Positions 7,472 through 15,061 of a DNA stretch of 25,861 bases are shown here, one piece after another. Every line of letters begins with the position of its first letter. Position 1 is the first letter of the stretch. This stretch comes from Verrucomicrobiota bacterium (GTDB lineage Bacteria; Verrucomicrobiota; Verrucomicrobiia; Opitutales; Opitutaceae), in the NCBI GenBank assembly GCA_023386835.1, contig JAEWIY010000066.1, forward strand, positions 1 through 25,861, given 5' to 3'. The notes beneath the pieces are model-generated. The model did not search any database. It was not told where the DNA came from and was given only the letters and a program-made list of their open reading frames with translations. The translations under genes were made by a program, and so were the position numbers.

Positions 7472-8302
7472 CTACGCGGCGCGGGTGCGGCCGCCCTTCT
7501 TCTTGGCCGGAGCCTTCGTCGGCTTCTTGCTCTTTTCGGCGAGGCTTTCCTGCAGCAGTTGCACCAGGTCGATGACGTTCGTCGACGGTTTCGACTTGGC
7601 GGAAGTCTTCACCGGCTTGCCGCCCGCTTTGATCTTCTCGTCGACCAGCTTCATTACGGCCGACGCGTACTCGTCGGTGTAGCGGTCCGGATTCCATTCG
7701 CTCGACATGTGCTGGATCAGCGCCTTCGCCATTTCGCGCTCGCGTGCGCCGGTGGACTGGGCCGGAGGGGCCTTGATGGCGTCAGCCGGTGCGATCTCCT
7801 GCGCAAAGTGCATCAGCTCCATCACGAGCAGGTTGCCTTGTGCCTTCACCGCCGCGAGGTGCTCACGGTTGCGCAGCGTGACCTTGGCGATGCCCACCTT
7901 ACCCGTCTCGGCCAGAACGTCGCGGAGGAGGGCGTACGCATTGTCCCCGCCCTTCATGGGCTCGAGGTAGTACGGAGTCTGGAAAAAGATGGGATTAATC
8001 TCCTTCTCGTCCACGAAGTCCTTGATCGCGATCGTATGGGTTGATTCGAGCTCCACCGCGTCGAAGTCCTTGTCCTCGAACACGACGTATTGGCCTTTCT
8101 CGTACTGATACCCCTTTACGATCTGCTCCCACGGGACCTCCTTGCCGTCGGCTTCCGCGACCCGCTTGAATTTGATCGGGCTGAGGTCGCCCTTGCGTAA
8201 CATGTTGAACGATACACGTTCGGCGCCGGAAGTAGCCGGATAGACCGCGATCGGGATGCTCACCAAGCCAAAGCTGATCGAGCCTTTCCAGATGGTCCTC
8301 AT
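7472..8302 (-). CDS. ku: Bacterial Ku, non-homologous end-joining protein
   Basis: This 276-residue protein is a bacterial Ku homodimer subunit, which binds DNA double-strand ends and recruits ligase. The N-terminus MRTIWKGSISFGLVSIP is diagnostic, and the core Ku beta-barrel follows to about residue 215 (KGYQYEKGQYVVF and YYLEPMKGG are typical). The lysine-rich tail, from about residue 225 to the end (SKPSTN, then KKPTKAPAKKKGG), resembles the basic Ku C-terminal extensions known to contact DNA. The length is normal. Bacterial Ku usually works with the multidomain ligase LigD, but no ligase gene is in this window. The gene is convergent with eboF, 13 bp away. The start is fixed by the conserved N-terminus; there is no Shine-Dalgarno match upstream. 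Confidence 0.96.
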   Translation of the reverse strand: MRTIWKGSISFGLVSIPIAVYPATSGAERVSFNMLRKGDLSPIKFKRVAEADGKEVPWEQIVKGYQYEKGQYVVFEDKDFDAVELESTHTIAIKDFVDEKEINPIFFQTPYYLEPMKGGDNAYALLRDVLAETGKVGIAKVTLRNREHLAAVKAQGNLLVMELMHFAQEIAPADAIKAPPAQSTGAREREMAKALIQHMSSEWNPDRYTDEYASAVMKLVDEKIKAGGKPVKTSAKSKPSTNVIDLVQLLQESLAEKSKKPTKAPAKKKGGRTRAA

Positions 8303-8363
8303 AGACGGCCACAGACCCGCCCCCGAGCGAACAAGACGCGGGATTGTGAATAACTTTTTGCCG

Positions 8364-8561
8364 CTAGAGGGCGTCGCTCCGCTTAGCCGCTATCGGAAAA
8401 GGAATTACGTTGTCCGGGATGGCTTCTGGCCCGGGAAGCGCGTGCCACGTTACGTCCTCGGCGGGAGCAACCAGGCCGTTGGCCTCCATCAGCTGGCGCA
8501 CCCGCTCACGCTCGCGTGTTAACGTGGACGGGCGGGCGCGGGCGACGGGACGGGATTTCAT
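8364..8561 (-). CDS. Possible 65-residue protein upstream of Ku
   Basis: This is a candidate small gene that I do not recognise. The 65-residue product starts basic (MKSRPVARARP), has a charged probable helix (LTRERERVRQLMEANGLV, residues about 14-31), and a second half with TWHALPGPEA and NVIPFPIAAKR. It reads more like a protein than the arginine-rich shadows nearby. It ends 61 nt before the Ku ATG on the same strand, so it might be co-transcribed with Ku. The frame stays open upstream to 8726, but the upstream part would overlap the next gene and looks non-coding. There is no Shine-Dalgarno site. The rest of the 417-bp region between Ku and the ExoD gene (8303-8719) shows nothing I can name. 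Confidence 0.4.
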   Translation of the reverse strand: MKSRPVARARPSTLTRERERVRQLMEANGLVAPAEDVTWHALPGPEAIPDNVIPFPIAAKRSDAL

Positions 8562-8719
8562 CTGACGGGCAGCAGAAGGGACCGCTCGGAACACCGTCCA
8601 GGGCAAACTCGCCGAAGCGGGCGTGAGCGGAGGAGCCCGGAGAATTCCTGACCCGGCATCCGGGGTGAGTGACGGCCTTCGGACGCTTTCCGCCGCAGCG
8701 AGTTGTGCTAGGATCAAGC

Positions 8720-9316
8720 ATGTCATCCAGCCAGCCTCCCAAGTCGCTCAGTGAGGTGGTTGATCGCTTGGAGAAGGCGGCGGAGTCGGGAGGCGAGGTG
8801 AGCTTGAGTGACATGATGGACGAGGTGGGCCGGCGCTCGTTCGGGCCGCTGCTGCTGCTGGCCGGCTTGATCATGAGTGCGCCGGTGATCGGCGACATCC
8901 CGGGGGTGCCGGTCTTGTTGGGCCTCTTTGTCCTGTTGATCGCAGTGCAGATGGTCTTCGGGCGACGCCATTTCTGGTTGCCGCAATGGCTTCTGAAGCG
9001 CTCGGTCAAAGCCGAGAAACTCGGCCATACGATTAGGAAGTGGCTGCGGCGGCCGGCTCGATTCATCGATCGTTTCCTGCGTCACCGCCTGCCGATTCTC
9101 GTCGGAACCGGCGGTGCGCGTGCCATTGCGGTTGCATCTTCCTTGCTGGCGCTGACGACACCCTTTGCCGAGTTTATCCCGTTCAGCGCGAATGGCATCG
9201 GAGCCGCCATCATGCTGTTTGGCCTCGCGTTGATCGCGCACGACGGCGTCATGGCCTTGCTCGGTTGGCTGGCCGTGGCGCTGACGGTGGCGCTTGGCAC
9301 GTGGGCGGCGATGTAG
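8720..9316 (+). CDS. ExoD-family membrane protein
   Basis: This 198-residue protein matches the ExoD family (exopolysaccharide synthesis, ExoD). Members are inner-membrane proteins first named from a rhizobial exopolysaccharide and alkali-tolerance gene; their biochemical role is not established. The N-terminal part has a family-typical amphipathic region (LSEVVDRLEKAAES, then LSDMMDEVGRRSFG). Two hydrophobic stretches follow (about residues 40-76, containing GDIPGVP between them), then a basic cytoplasmic loop (about 80-125), then further membrane helices to the C-terminus. I chose the ATG at 8720 because AGGA lies 6 nt upstream; an ATG at 8669 would add 17 residues of unlikely sequence. It may be transcribed alone, since a separate promoter candidate precedes the next gene. 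Confidence 0.85.
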   Translation: MSSSQPPKSLSEVVDRLEKAAESGGEVSLSDMMDEVGRRSFGPLLLLAGLIMSAPVIGDIPGVPVLLGLFVLLIAVQMVFGRRHFWLPQWLLKRSVKAEKLGHTIRKWLRRPARFIDRFLRHRLPILVGTGGARAIAVASSLLALTTPFAEFIPFSANGIGAAIMLFGLALIAHDGVMALLGWLAVALTVALGTWAAM

Positions 9317-9341
9317 TGCCACCGGCACTTCCGCCCGGTTT

Positions 9342-9368
9342 TGTCACATCCGGAGCGGCTGTTTCGTC
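9342..9368 (+). promoter_or_regulatory. Candidate ECF41-dependent promoter
   Basis: TGTCACA at 9342-9348 and CGTC at 9365-9368 are separated by exactly 16 nt. As I recall it, this is the target-promoter consensus of ECF41 sigma factors (TGTCACA-N16-CGTC). It lies just upstream of the decarboxylase-like gene and its neighbouring ECF41 sigma gene, which is where an autoregulated promoter is expected. The -10 element ends only 11 nt before the ATG at 9380, so the transcript would have an extremely short leader. Confidence 0.75.
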
Positions 9369-9379
9369 CAAGAGAGTGT

Positions 9380-9859
9380 ATGCACACCTCCACGATCATC
9401 GATCTGCCCGCGGCCGAGCCGCGCCTGAACTACCGGCAAGCCGCGCCGCACGTGCTCGCGGCGATGCGGGAATTGCAAGCCGCGGTGGACCGCAGCTCGC
9501 TCGAGCCCGCCTTGCTCGAGCTGGTCAAACTACGCGTGTCGCAGCTCAACGGCTGCGCCTTCTGCCTCGACATGCACTCACGCGATGCGCGGCAGGCGGG
9601 CGAAACCGAACAGCGAATCTATCTGCTCAATGCGTGGGCGGAGACGACTCTGTACACGCGGCGGGAGCGCGCCGCCCTGCGTTGGTGCGAGGTGCTGACC
9701 CGTCTCTCCTCCGGACCGGTGCACGACGAGGAGTTTGCCGCCGCGCGGGAGGAGTTCACCGAGCCCGAACTGGCGGAGCTCACACTCGCGATCGTCTCCA
9801 TCAACGGCTGGAATCGGTTTGGCGTCGGTTTCCGGATGCCGTTGGGTTTCAACCATTGA
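9380..9859 (+). CDS. Carboxymuconolactone decarboxylase/AhpD-like protein
   Basis: This 159-residue protein is of the carboxymuconolactone decarboxylase / alkylhydroperoxidase D superfamily. The redox motif C59-A-F-C62 is followed by D64-M-H66, the proton-relay layout of AhpD-like thiol peroxidases (CxxCxxxH). The N-terminal PRLNY and PHVLAAM segments are typical of the stand-alone, all-helical, cytoplasmic members. Physiological substrates are unknown for most of the family. The ATG at 9380 is preceded by AGAGAG; a start at 9341 would lie on top of the promoter. The ECF41 sigma gene follows after 34 nt. CMD-like proteins are among the standard genomic partners of ECF41 sigma factors, so this gene is probably its main regulon member. 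Confidence 0.92.
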   Translation: MHTSTIIDLPAAEPRLNYRQAAPHVLAAMRELQAAVDRSSLEPALLELVKLRVSQLNGCAFCLDMHSRDARQAGETEQRIYLLNAWAETTLYTRRERAALRWCEVLTRLSSGPVHDEEFAAAREEFTEPELAELTLAIVSINGWNRFGVGFRMPLGFNH

Positions 9860-9893
9860 TCCTTCAGCGGCGCCGCGAGCCGGCTTTGGTGTG

Positions 9894-10880
9894 ATGAATC
9901 TCGTCTCTGCAGCCTCAGACAATCGCTTCCCACCGCCGCCCGCCGGGGCCGCGGCCGAGCCGGCCGGCGACGACCGGCTCGCCGGGGAGCGCGGGGCCGA
10001 TGCGTTCCTCCAGCACCGGGCGCAGCTCTTCGGGCTCGCGTACCGGATGCTCGGCATGGTGGCGGAGGCGGAAGACGTGGTGCAGGAAGTCTATCTGCGC
10101 TGGCAGAAGGCGGACCGCTCCCAGATCGATTCGGCGCGCGCCTGGCTCACCGCCACGACCACGCGCCTTTGCATCGACCATCTACGCTCCGCCCGGTATC
10201 GGAGAGAAAACTACGTTGGAGTCTGGCTGCCGGAGCCGTTGGTCGACGAGAGCGTTGGGGCGCCGGATGCAGTGGCGGCGATGGCTGATTCGCTGCGCAT
10301 GGCATTCCTCGTCGTGCTGGAGGAGCTCAGCCCGGTTGAACGCGCCGTGTTCCTGCTGCGCGAGGCCTTCGACTACGAGTACGCGGAGATCGGGGCCATC
10401 GTGGGTAAATCGGAGGCCAACTGCCGGCAGATCTTTCGTCGAGCCCGGACGCGTCTGGCCGAGCGGCCGGCCGCGGAAAATGCGGCGGCGATGGGTGGGC
10501 CCGCGGTCGAGCAGGCCGTGCAACGCTTCGTGCGCGCCTGCACCCACGGCGAACTCGGCGACTTTCTCGAGCTGCTCAGTGCCAATGCGATGCTCTACAC
10601 CGACGGCGGCGGCCGGGTTCGCTCCGCGCTGCGCCCGATTCGTACAGCGGATCACATCGGTCGCTTCTTCATCGGTATTCGCCGGCGTGGGTTTGCCGGC
10701 GCGCGTATGACGCCGGTCCAGGTGAATGGAGAACCGGGCTTGTTGATCGACCGCCTCGACGGCCACCGGATGGTGGCGGCCTTCGCCCTGGAGGGTGAAC
10801 ACATCCGCGCCATCTACATGGTGACGAACCCGGATAAGCTTCGGCACCTCCGCATCGCGCCTGCACCGGCGCCAGCGTAG
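9894..10880 (+). CDS. ECF41-type RNA polymerase sigma factor (SigJ-like)
   Basis: This 328-residue extracytoplasmic-function sigma factor has a fused SnoaL-like regulatory C-terminus. Region 2 is at about residues 37-104 (FGLAYRMLGMVAEAEDVVQE, then LRSARYRRENY) and region 4 at about 131-190 (LSPVERAVFLLREAFDYEYAEIG, then helix-turn-helix residues CRQIFRRARTRL). All three ECF41 signature motifs are present: WLPEP in the inter-domain linker (111-115), DGGGR (237-241) and NPDKL near the C-terminus (312-316). In this group the extension both activates and restrains the sigma factor, so no anti-sigma gene is expected, and none is seen. The N-terminal 35 residues are Pro/Ala-rich and atypical. ATG 9894 is the first plausible start after the upstream gene; a GTG directly precedes it. 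It is probably autoregulated from 9342-9368. Confidence 0.95.
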   Translation: MNLVSAASDNRFPPPPAGAAAEPAGDDRLAGERGADAFLQHRAQLFGLAYRMLGMVAEAEDVVQEVYLRWQKADRSQIDSARAWLTATTTRLCIDHLRSARYRRENYVGVWLPEPLVDESVGAPDAVAAMADSLRMAFLVVLEELSPVERAVFLLREAFDYEYAEIGAIVGKSEANCRQIFRRARTRLAERPAAENAAAMGGPAVEQAVQRFVRACTHGELGDFLELLSANAMLYTDGGGRVRSALRPIRTADHIGRFFIGIRRRGFAGARMTPVQVNGEPGLLIDRLDGHRMVAAFALEGEHIRAIYMVTNPDKLRHLRIAPAPAPA

Positions 10881-10928
10881 TTGAAAGTCGGCGACGTCCG
10901 GATTGTCGCGGCTGGACCGCGCGCCGGT

Positions 10929-12422
10929 TCAGCGTGAAAGTTCGCGCTGGGCCCGGCTGGGGGCGTGGCCCGGCACCCACATGTGCTTCCACTCCAGCTC
11001 GAGTTTTTGTTGCATCTCGAGCGGGTAGGACCAGTCGCCAAAGTCCGCCGCGGACGTGTTGTTGGTTCCGATCGTGAACTTCGCTCCCGCCGCCTTGGCG
11101 AGCCGGAGAAAGGTTTCGGAAGGCAACCGGTAACGCGCGTTGATCTCGATGGCGACGCCGTGGCGGACGGCAGCGTCGATCACCTGCTGCATGCGCGCTT
11201 TCGTCCACAATTCGTCGTAGCGGCCCGCGATGGAATCCGGCAGGAAGGTGGGGTTGACCAGAATGTCGATCGGTTCCTCGGCGATGATCCTAACCGTGTT
11301 GGCGACCAGTTCGTCCATGAAGCCTTGAACGTTCGGCCCGATGTCCGCCTCCTCGGGAATCCACAGCCGGAGCCGTTTTCCGGCCCGGTTCGTCCACGTC
11401 ATCGCGTCAGTGAAGACATAGTCAAACTGGGCGCGCGTCTCCGGCTTGAACAACCGCACCCACTCGCGTCCCTCCGCCTGCAGGGCGAGAAACACCGGCT
11501 GCCCGCGCATCGCCTCGAGGAAGGCCAGCGCGGCGGCATCGTTCTGGATCGGAAAACCGATTCCGCCGTTGGTCGCGATGCCGAGTCCCATGCCGGTGTC
11601 CCGCGACAGCTTGAGCGCCTTCTCGAGCGTCAGGTCGCCCTTGAGGTGCGTGTGCAGGTCGATGAGCGGGAAATTGGCCTTGCCCAACACGAGTCGCTGC
11701 ACGGCCGCGGCATCCAGCGTGGGGCGGGGGATCGAGGTGTTTTCGCCGGAAGGCAGGGGCCGCACCCGCAGGTTGCGGTAAGCCACCCGACTCTCCGGGT
11801 CATGGCCCTGCAGGGCAAAGGTGCCACGGCCGAGCCGGTTGATTTCCGGAGCGCCGGCGGGCCATGGTTCCGCGGGCTCGACGTAATGTGCTGTCACGAC
11901 GCCATTGATACGGATTTCGACCTCCGGCCGTTGCACACGGATGTGTACCGTGAACCATCGGTCATCCTGCGGCAGCGCGACATAGGTATTGCGGATCCCG
12001 TACAAACTTCCGGTCTTCTTCAACTCGAGGTAGTCGCCGTGCTGCTTCTGCGAGTTGTTGACCTGCACTTCAAAGCCCTGAGCCGGCCAGCCTTTTTCCT
12101 GCCAGGCCGTGTGGAAATAGATCCCGGAGTTCGCCCCCGCGGCCGCCCGCACCTCCGCGGTGAACTCGAAGTTTTCGTACGACGCCGTGCCTTCCGATCC
12201 GACATAGAACAGATGAGCGCGTGGTCCGTCGGCGACAATGGCCCCGTCCTCCACCCGGAAGCTCGCCGGGTTCTCCGCGGCGCGCCAGCCGGCTAACGAG
12301 CGGCCGTCGAACAGCGTGATCCATCCTTCTGTTGCGTCGGCCCGCGCCCCGAGGGCCGGGAGCAACGCAACAAAAAGCGCAAGGAGTGAACCGAGCCAGG
12401 CCAGCGGGGGAGTCAGGGGCAT
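10929..12422 (-). CDS. Secreted DUF1080-PHP domain fusion
   Basis: This 497-residue protein has two domains. A Sec signal peptide (hydrophobic residues 8-26, ALGARADA near the cleavage region) is followed by a DUF1080 / 3-keto-disaccharide hydrolase domain (about 33-222), with GWITLFDGRSLAGWR, NSGIYFHTAW and FEVQVNN typical of that concanavalin-like fold. A PHP-type metallo-hydrolase domain runs from about 252 to the end, starting with LIDLHTHLKGD (H257, H259) and containing IEINARYRLPSE. Where PHP proteins usually have GSDAH, this reads IGTNNTSAADFGDW, so part of the metal site may be altered. The product is predicted periplasmic or extracellular. It converges with the sigma gene 48 bp away. 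DUF1080 domains bind or cleave keto-sugars; the PHP partner may act on a released sugar phosphate or ester, which is speculation. Confidence 0.88.
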   Translation of the reverse strand: MPLTPPLAWLGSLLALFVALLPALGARADATEGWITLFDGRSLAGWRAAENPASFRVEDGAIVADGPRAHLFYVGSEGTASYENFEFTAEVRAAAGANSGIYFHTAWQEKGWPAQGFEVQVNNSQKQHGDYLELKKTGSLYGIRNTYVALPQDDRWFTVHIRVQRPEVEIRINGVVTAHYVEPAEPWPAGAPEINRLGRGTFALQGHDPESRVAYRNLRVRPLPSGENTSIPRPTLDAAAVQRLVLGKANFPLIDLHTHLKGDLTLEKALKLSRDTGMGLGIATNGGIGFPIQNDAAALAFLEAMRGQPVFLALQAEGREWVRLFKPETRAQFDYVFTDAMTWTNRAGKRLRLWIPEEADIGPNVQGFMDELVANTVRIIAEEPIDILVNPTFLPDSIAGRYDELWTKARMQQVIDAAVRHGVAIEINARYRLPSETFLRLAKAAGAKFTIGTNNTSAADFGDWSYPLEMQQKLELEWKHMWVPGHAPSRAQRELSR

Positions 12423-12456
12423 GTCGATCGACTACCGCAAAGAGCCCGGCGAGAGA

Positions 12457-12500
12457 AGCCCCGCCTGCGCGAGACGGAGGATGCACTCGAGAGCGGGGCT
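12457..12500 (-). terminator. Weak hairpin between pyruvate oxidase and DUF1080-PHP
   Basis: AGCCCCGC (12457-12464) and GCGGGGCT (12493-12500) are exact inverted complements around a 28-nt loop. On the minus strand the stem is followed by TCTCTC rather than a real T tract. It could end the pyruvate-oxidase transcript or form part of the next gene's leader. The rest of this 157-bp gap shows nothing else I can support. Confidence 0.25.
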
Positions 12501-12579
12501 AAGAATTGGCGACTCGCCAGCCCTTCGCGCGCCTGAGCCCCGGTGAGTCGGATCCGGGATTTTCTATCCGCGGTTGAGG

Positions 12580-14340
12580 TCAAATAAGTTCACGCACCTT
12601 GTCTGCCGCGACGGTGGTCGCGATCTTCATCCGTTCCGGCGTGCCGCGGGCGAGTGACTTCGCGAAATGCACCGCCTGCTTCGCATTGATCTTCGCAGGC
12701 ATGGGTGGCTCGTGCGGATCCACGACGGCCTCGACCAGCACCGGGCCGGGCTCGCTCAAGGCTTGGGCCAGGATGTCGCCGCAGGTGGCGGGATCCTCGA
12801 TCGTCCAGGCCTTGCCACCCATCGCTCGCGCGCATCCGGCGAAATCGATCGGATGCAGATCGCACCCGTACTCGGGATTGCCGAGGAAAACCATCTGCTC
12901 CCATTTGATCTGACCGAGGCTGTTGTTCTTGATGACGATCACCTTGATCGGGAGCTGGTACTTCACCGCGGTCGAGAACTCGCCCATCAGCATGGTGAAG
13001 CCGCCGTCACCGACGAACGCCACGCATTGCCGTTCCGGATACGCGATCTGGGCGGCGATCGTGTACGGCAGTCCGTTGGCCATGGTGGCCAAAGTGCCGG
13101 AGAGGGAGTGCATCTGCCCCGGCTTGACCGGGATCTGCCGGGCGAACCAGGTCGCGATCGTGCCGCTGTCCGAGCTGATGATCGCGTCGTCGCGCAATCG
13201 CTGGCCGAGCTCCCAGGCGACCACCTGTGGTTTCATCGGCGTGTCTCGCCGCGTGCCGCGCTGTTTCATGAGATCCCACCACTCGCGCATGCCTTTCTGC
13301 GCCGTCTCGAGGAAGCTCCGGTCCTCCTGGCGCCGCAGCTGCGGCAGCAGGAGTTGCAGGCTTTGGCGGGCATCACCCGCGAGCCCGATCTCCACCGGGT
13401 AACGCAGCCCGATACGGGTGGCATCGCGGTCGATCTGCACCGCGCGGACGGCGCCGGGTTTGGGGTAGAACTCGATGTATGGAAATGACGTGCCGACCAT
13501 GAGCAACGTGTCGCAGTTCTCCATTGCCTCCTGGGATGGCAGCGTACCCAGCAAACCAATACCGCCGGTGGTGTACGGTGAGTTGTCGGGCACGCAGGCC
13601 TTGCCGAGCAGGGCCTTGATGATCGGCGCGCCCAGTGTCTCGGCCACGGCCACCAGCTCGTCGCCTGCGCCCAGGGCGCCCCGGCCTGCCAGGATGGCGA
13701 CGCGCTTCCCGGCGTTCAGCACCTCCGCGGCGCGCCGGAGATCGTCCGCTTCGGGCAGCCCGGCGCGGGCGGCGTACACCTGGGTCGCAGCGTAGTTCGG
13801 GATGTTGCGGGGAGAACGTTCGCCGCTGCTCACCGCGAGCGACTGCGTATCCACCGGGAAGTTGATGTGCGCCACGCCATGGCGGGCGAGCGCGCTGCGG
13901 CAGGCGAGGTTGACCACGTTGCCAACATGCTCCGGCCCCATGATGCGCGTATTGAAGACCGCGACGTCCATGAACAGGCGGTCGAGGCTCACGTCCTGTT
14001 GCGCCGAGGTGTCGATCAGGTCGTGGTAGTGGTGCCCGGTGATCGCGAGGACCGGCTGCCCATCGAGCTTGGCGTCGTAGAGTCCGTTCAGCAGGTGGAT
14101 GCCTCCGGGGCCGGACGTGGCCAGGCAGACGCCAAGGCGGCCGGTGTATTTGGCGTACGCGCACGCCATCAGGGCGGCCGATTCCTCGTGGCGGACCTGC
14201 ACGAAACGGATGCGCTCCTTCTGCACCCGCAACGACTCCATGATGCCGTTGATCCCGTCGCCGGGCAGACCAAAAATCACGTCCACGCCCCAGGCGCAGA
14301 GGGTGTCAACAAGCACGTCGGCGGCGGTTGGTGAGGCCAT
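12580..14340 (-). CDS. Pyruvate-oxidase-like ThDP-dependent enzyme
   Basis: This 586-residue thiamine-diphosphate enzyme is of the pyruvate oxidase / acetolactate synthase family, closest by pattern to PoxB and Bacillus YdaP-like proteins. The N-terminal Pyr domain has GLPGDGING and the activating glutamate in RHEESAAL (E52). A central FAD/transhydrogenase-like domain follows (about 190-350). The C-terminal PP domain has FVGDGGFTMLMGEF and IKNNSLGQIKWEQ, the GDG...NN cofactor motif. The tail (AVHFAKSLARGTPERMK then DKVRELI) matches the YdaP-like type. Pyruvate oxidation to acetate and CO2 is the best guess. The ATG at 14340 starts the Pyr domain; the frame is open to 14517 but that part is low complexity. 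No Shine-Dalgarno site is seen. It lies downstream of the thioredoxin gene on the same strand, 223 bp away. Confidence 0.9.
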   Translation of the reverse strand: MASPTAADVLVDTLCAWGVDVIFGLPGDGINGIMESLRVQKERIRFVQVRHEESAALMACAYAKYTGRLGVCLATSGPGGIHLLNGLYDAKLDGQPVLAITGHHYHDLIDTSAQQDVSLDRLFMDVAVFNTRIMGPEHVGNVVNLACRSALARHGVAHINFPVDTQSLAVSSGERSPRNIPNYAATQVYAARAGLPEADDLRRAAEVLNAGKRVAILAGRGALGAGDELVAVAETLGAPIIKALLGKACVPDNSPYTTGGIGLLGTLPSQEAMENCDTLLMVGTSFPYIEFYPKPGAVRAVQIDRDATRIGLRYPVEIGLAGDARQSLQLLLPQLRRQEDRSFLETAQKGMREWWDLMKQRGTRRDTPMKPQVVAWELGQRLRDDAIISSDSGTIATWFARQIPVKPGQMHSLSGTLATMANGLPYTIAAQIAYPERQCVAFVGDGGFTMLMGEFSTAVKYQLPIKVIVIKNNSLGQIKWEQMVFLGNPEYGCDLHPIDFAGCARAMGGKAWTIEDPATCGDILAQALSEPGPVLVEAVVDPHEPPMPAKINAKQAVHFAKSLARGTPERMKIATTVAADKVRELI

Positions 14341-14563
14341 GGCGGTAAGGGCAGGGTGATGAACGGTGGGATGTGCAGACGCTTCGGCGGCGGGCGAGCG
14401 TTCGATGCGCAACTTACCCCGAGTCGCGAAAACGCCCATCGGGCGTGCACCGGAATGCTTCATGGGAACGGCCCGTGCCGCCGGAGCCACCCGGACTGGC
14501 GCACCTCGCGGCAGCACCCCAACGTGCAGGCAGCTGAAGGCGCGTCGCGCCGGCCGCGGTGGA

Positions 14564-15061
14564 TTAACCGGCCGCTCGTGTGTGGTCGGAGATGAAATGG
14601 GCGATGGCGGCGGCGGGCAGGGCGCCGGCTTGCCGGGCGATTTCCCGGCCGCCGTGGAAAAGCACGAGCAGCGGGATGGCTCGGACTTGAAATTGTCCGG
14701 CCAATGGCGGCAGGCGCTCCGTGTCCACTTTGACCACCAACCAGCGGCCGCGCCCCAGCTCGGCGGCTTTGGCCACCTCGGGAGCGATCATCTTGCACGG
14801 GCCGCACCACGCCGCCCAAAAGTCCACCAGAACAGGCACCGCGGATCGGGCGACCAGCGCGACGAAGTCTTCGCGCGCTTCGACGTTCACGGGTGCTCCG
14901 GGTGGCGGGATCGACGCGCCGCAACGTCCGCACCTTGGCCGCTGATCCAACCGCGCGTAGTCGATCCGGTTGCCGCTACCGCACGCTGGGCAGCTCACAA
15001 TCACGCCGCGTTCATCCAGCGTCAGCGCAATGTTCATCGCCGGCAGGGAAGGATCGTTCAT
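14564..15061 (-). CDS. trxC: Thioredoxin 2-type protein with N-terminal zinc motif
   Basis: This 165-residue thioredoxin has an N-terminal zinc-ribbon, as in TrxC. C24-P-A-C27 and C44-G-R-C47 form the metal site. The thioredoxin fold follows from about residue 57, with VDFWAAWCGPCK carrying the redox cysteines C86 and C89, and the cis-proline in RAIPLLVLF. No signal peptide is present, so it is a cytosolic disulfide reductase; TrxC proteins are often tied to oxidative stress. I chose the ATG at 15061 because it overlaps the kinase stop (TGATG), which suggests translational coupling. An internal ATG at 15037 would also keep the zinc motif and give 157 residues. It is probably transcribed with the upstream kinase. 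Confidence 0.92.
   Translation of the reverse strand: MNDPSLPAMNIALTLDERGVIVSCPACGSGNRIDYARLDQRPRCGRCGASIPPPGAPVNVEAREDFVALVARSAVPVLVDFWAAWCGPCKMIAPEVAKAAELGRGRWLVVKVDTERLPPLAGQFQVRAIPLLVLFHGGREIARQAGALPAAAIAHFISDHTRAAG

Noticed and set aside
8364..8726. A longer, 120-codon version of the small gene upstream of Ku
   Set aside because: The upstream 55 codons overlap the start of the ExoD gene and have shadow-like composition. Only the last 65 codons read like a protein.
14341..14517. An N-terminal extension of the pyruvate-oxidase-like protein
   Set aside because: The extra 59 residues are Arg/Ala/Pro-rich and unrelated to the family, and the conserved Pyr domain begins right after the ATG at 14340.
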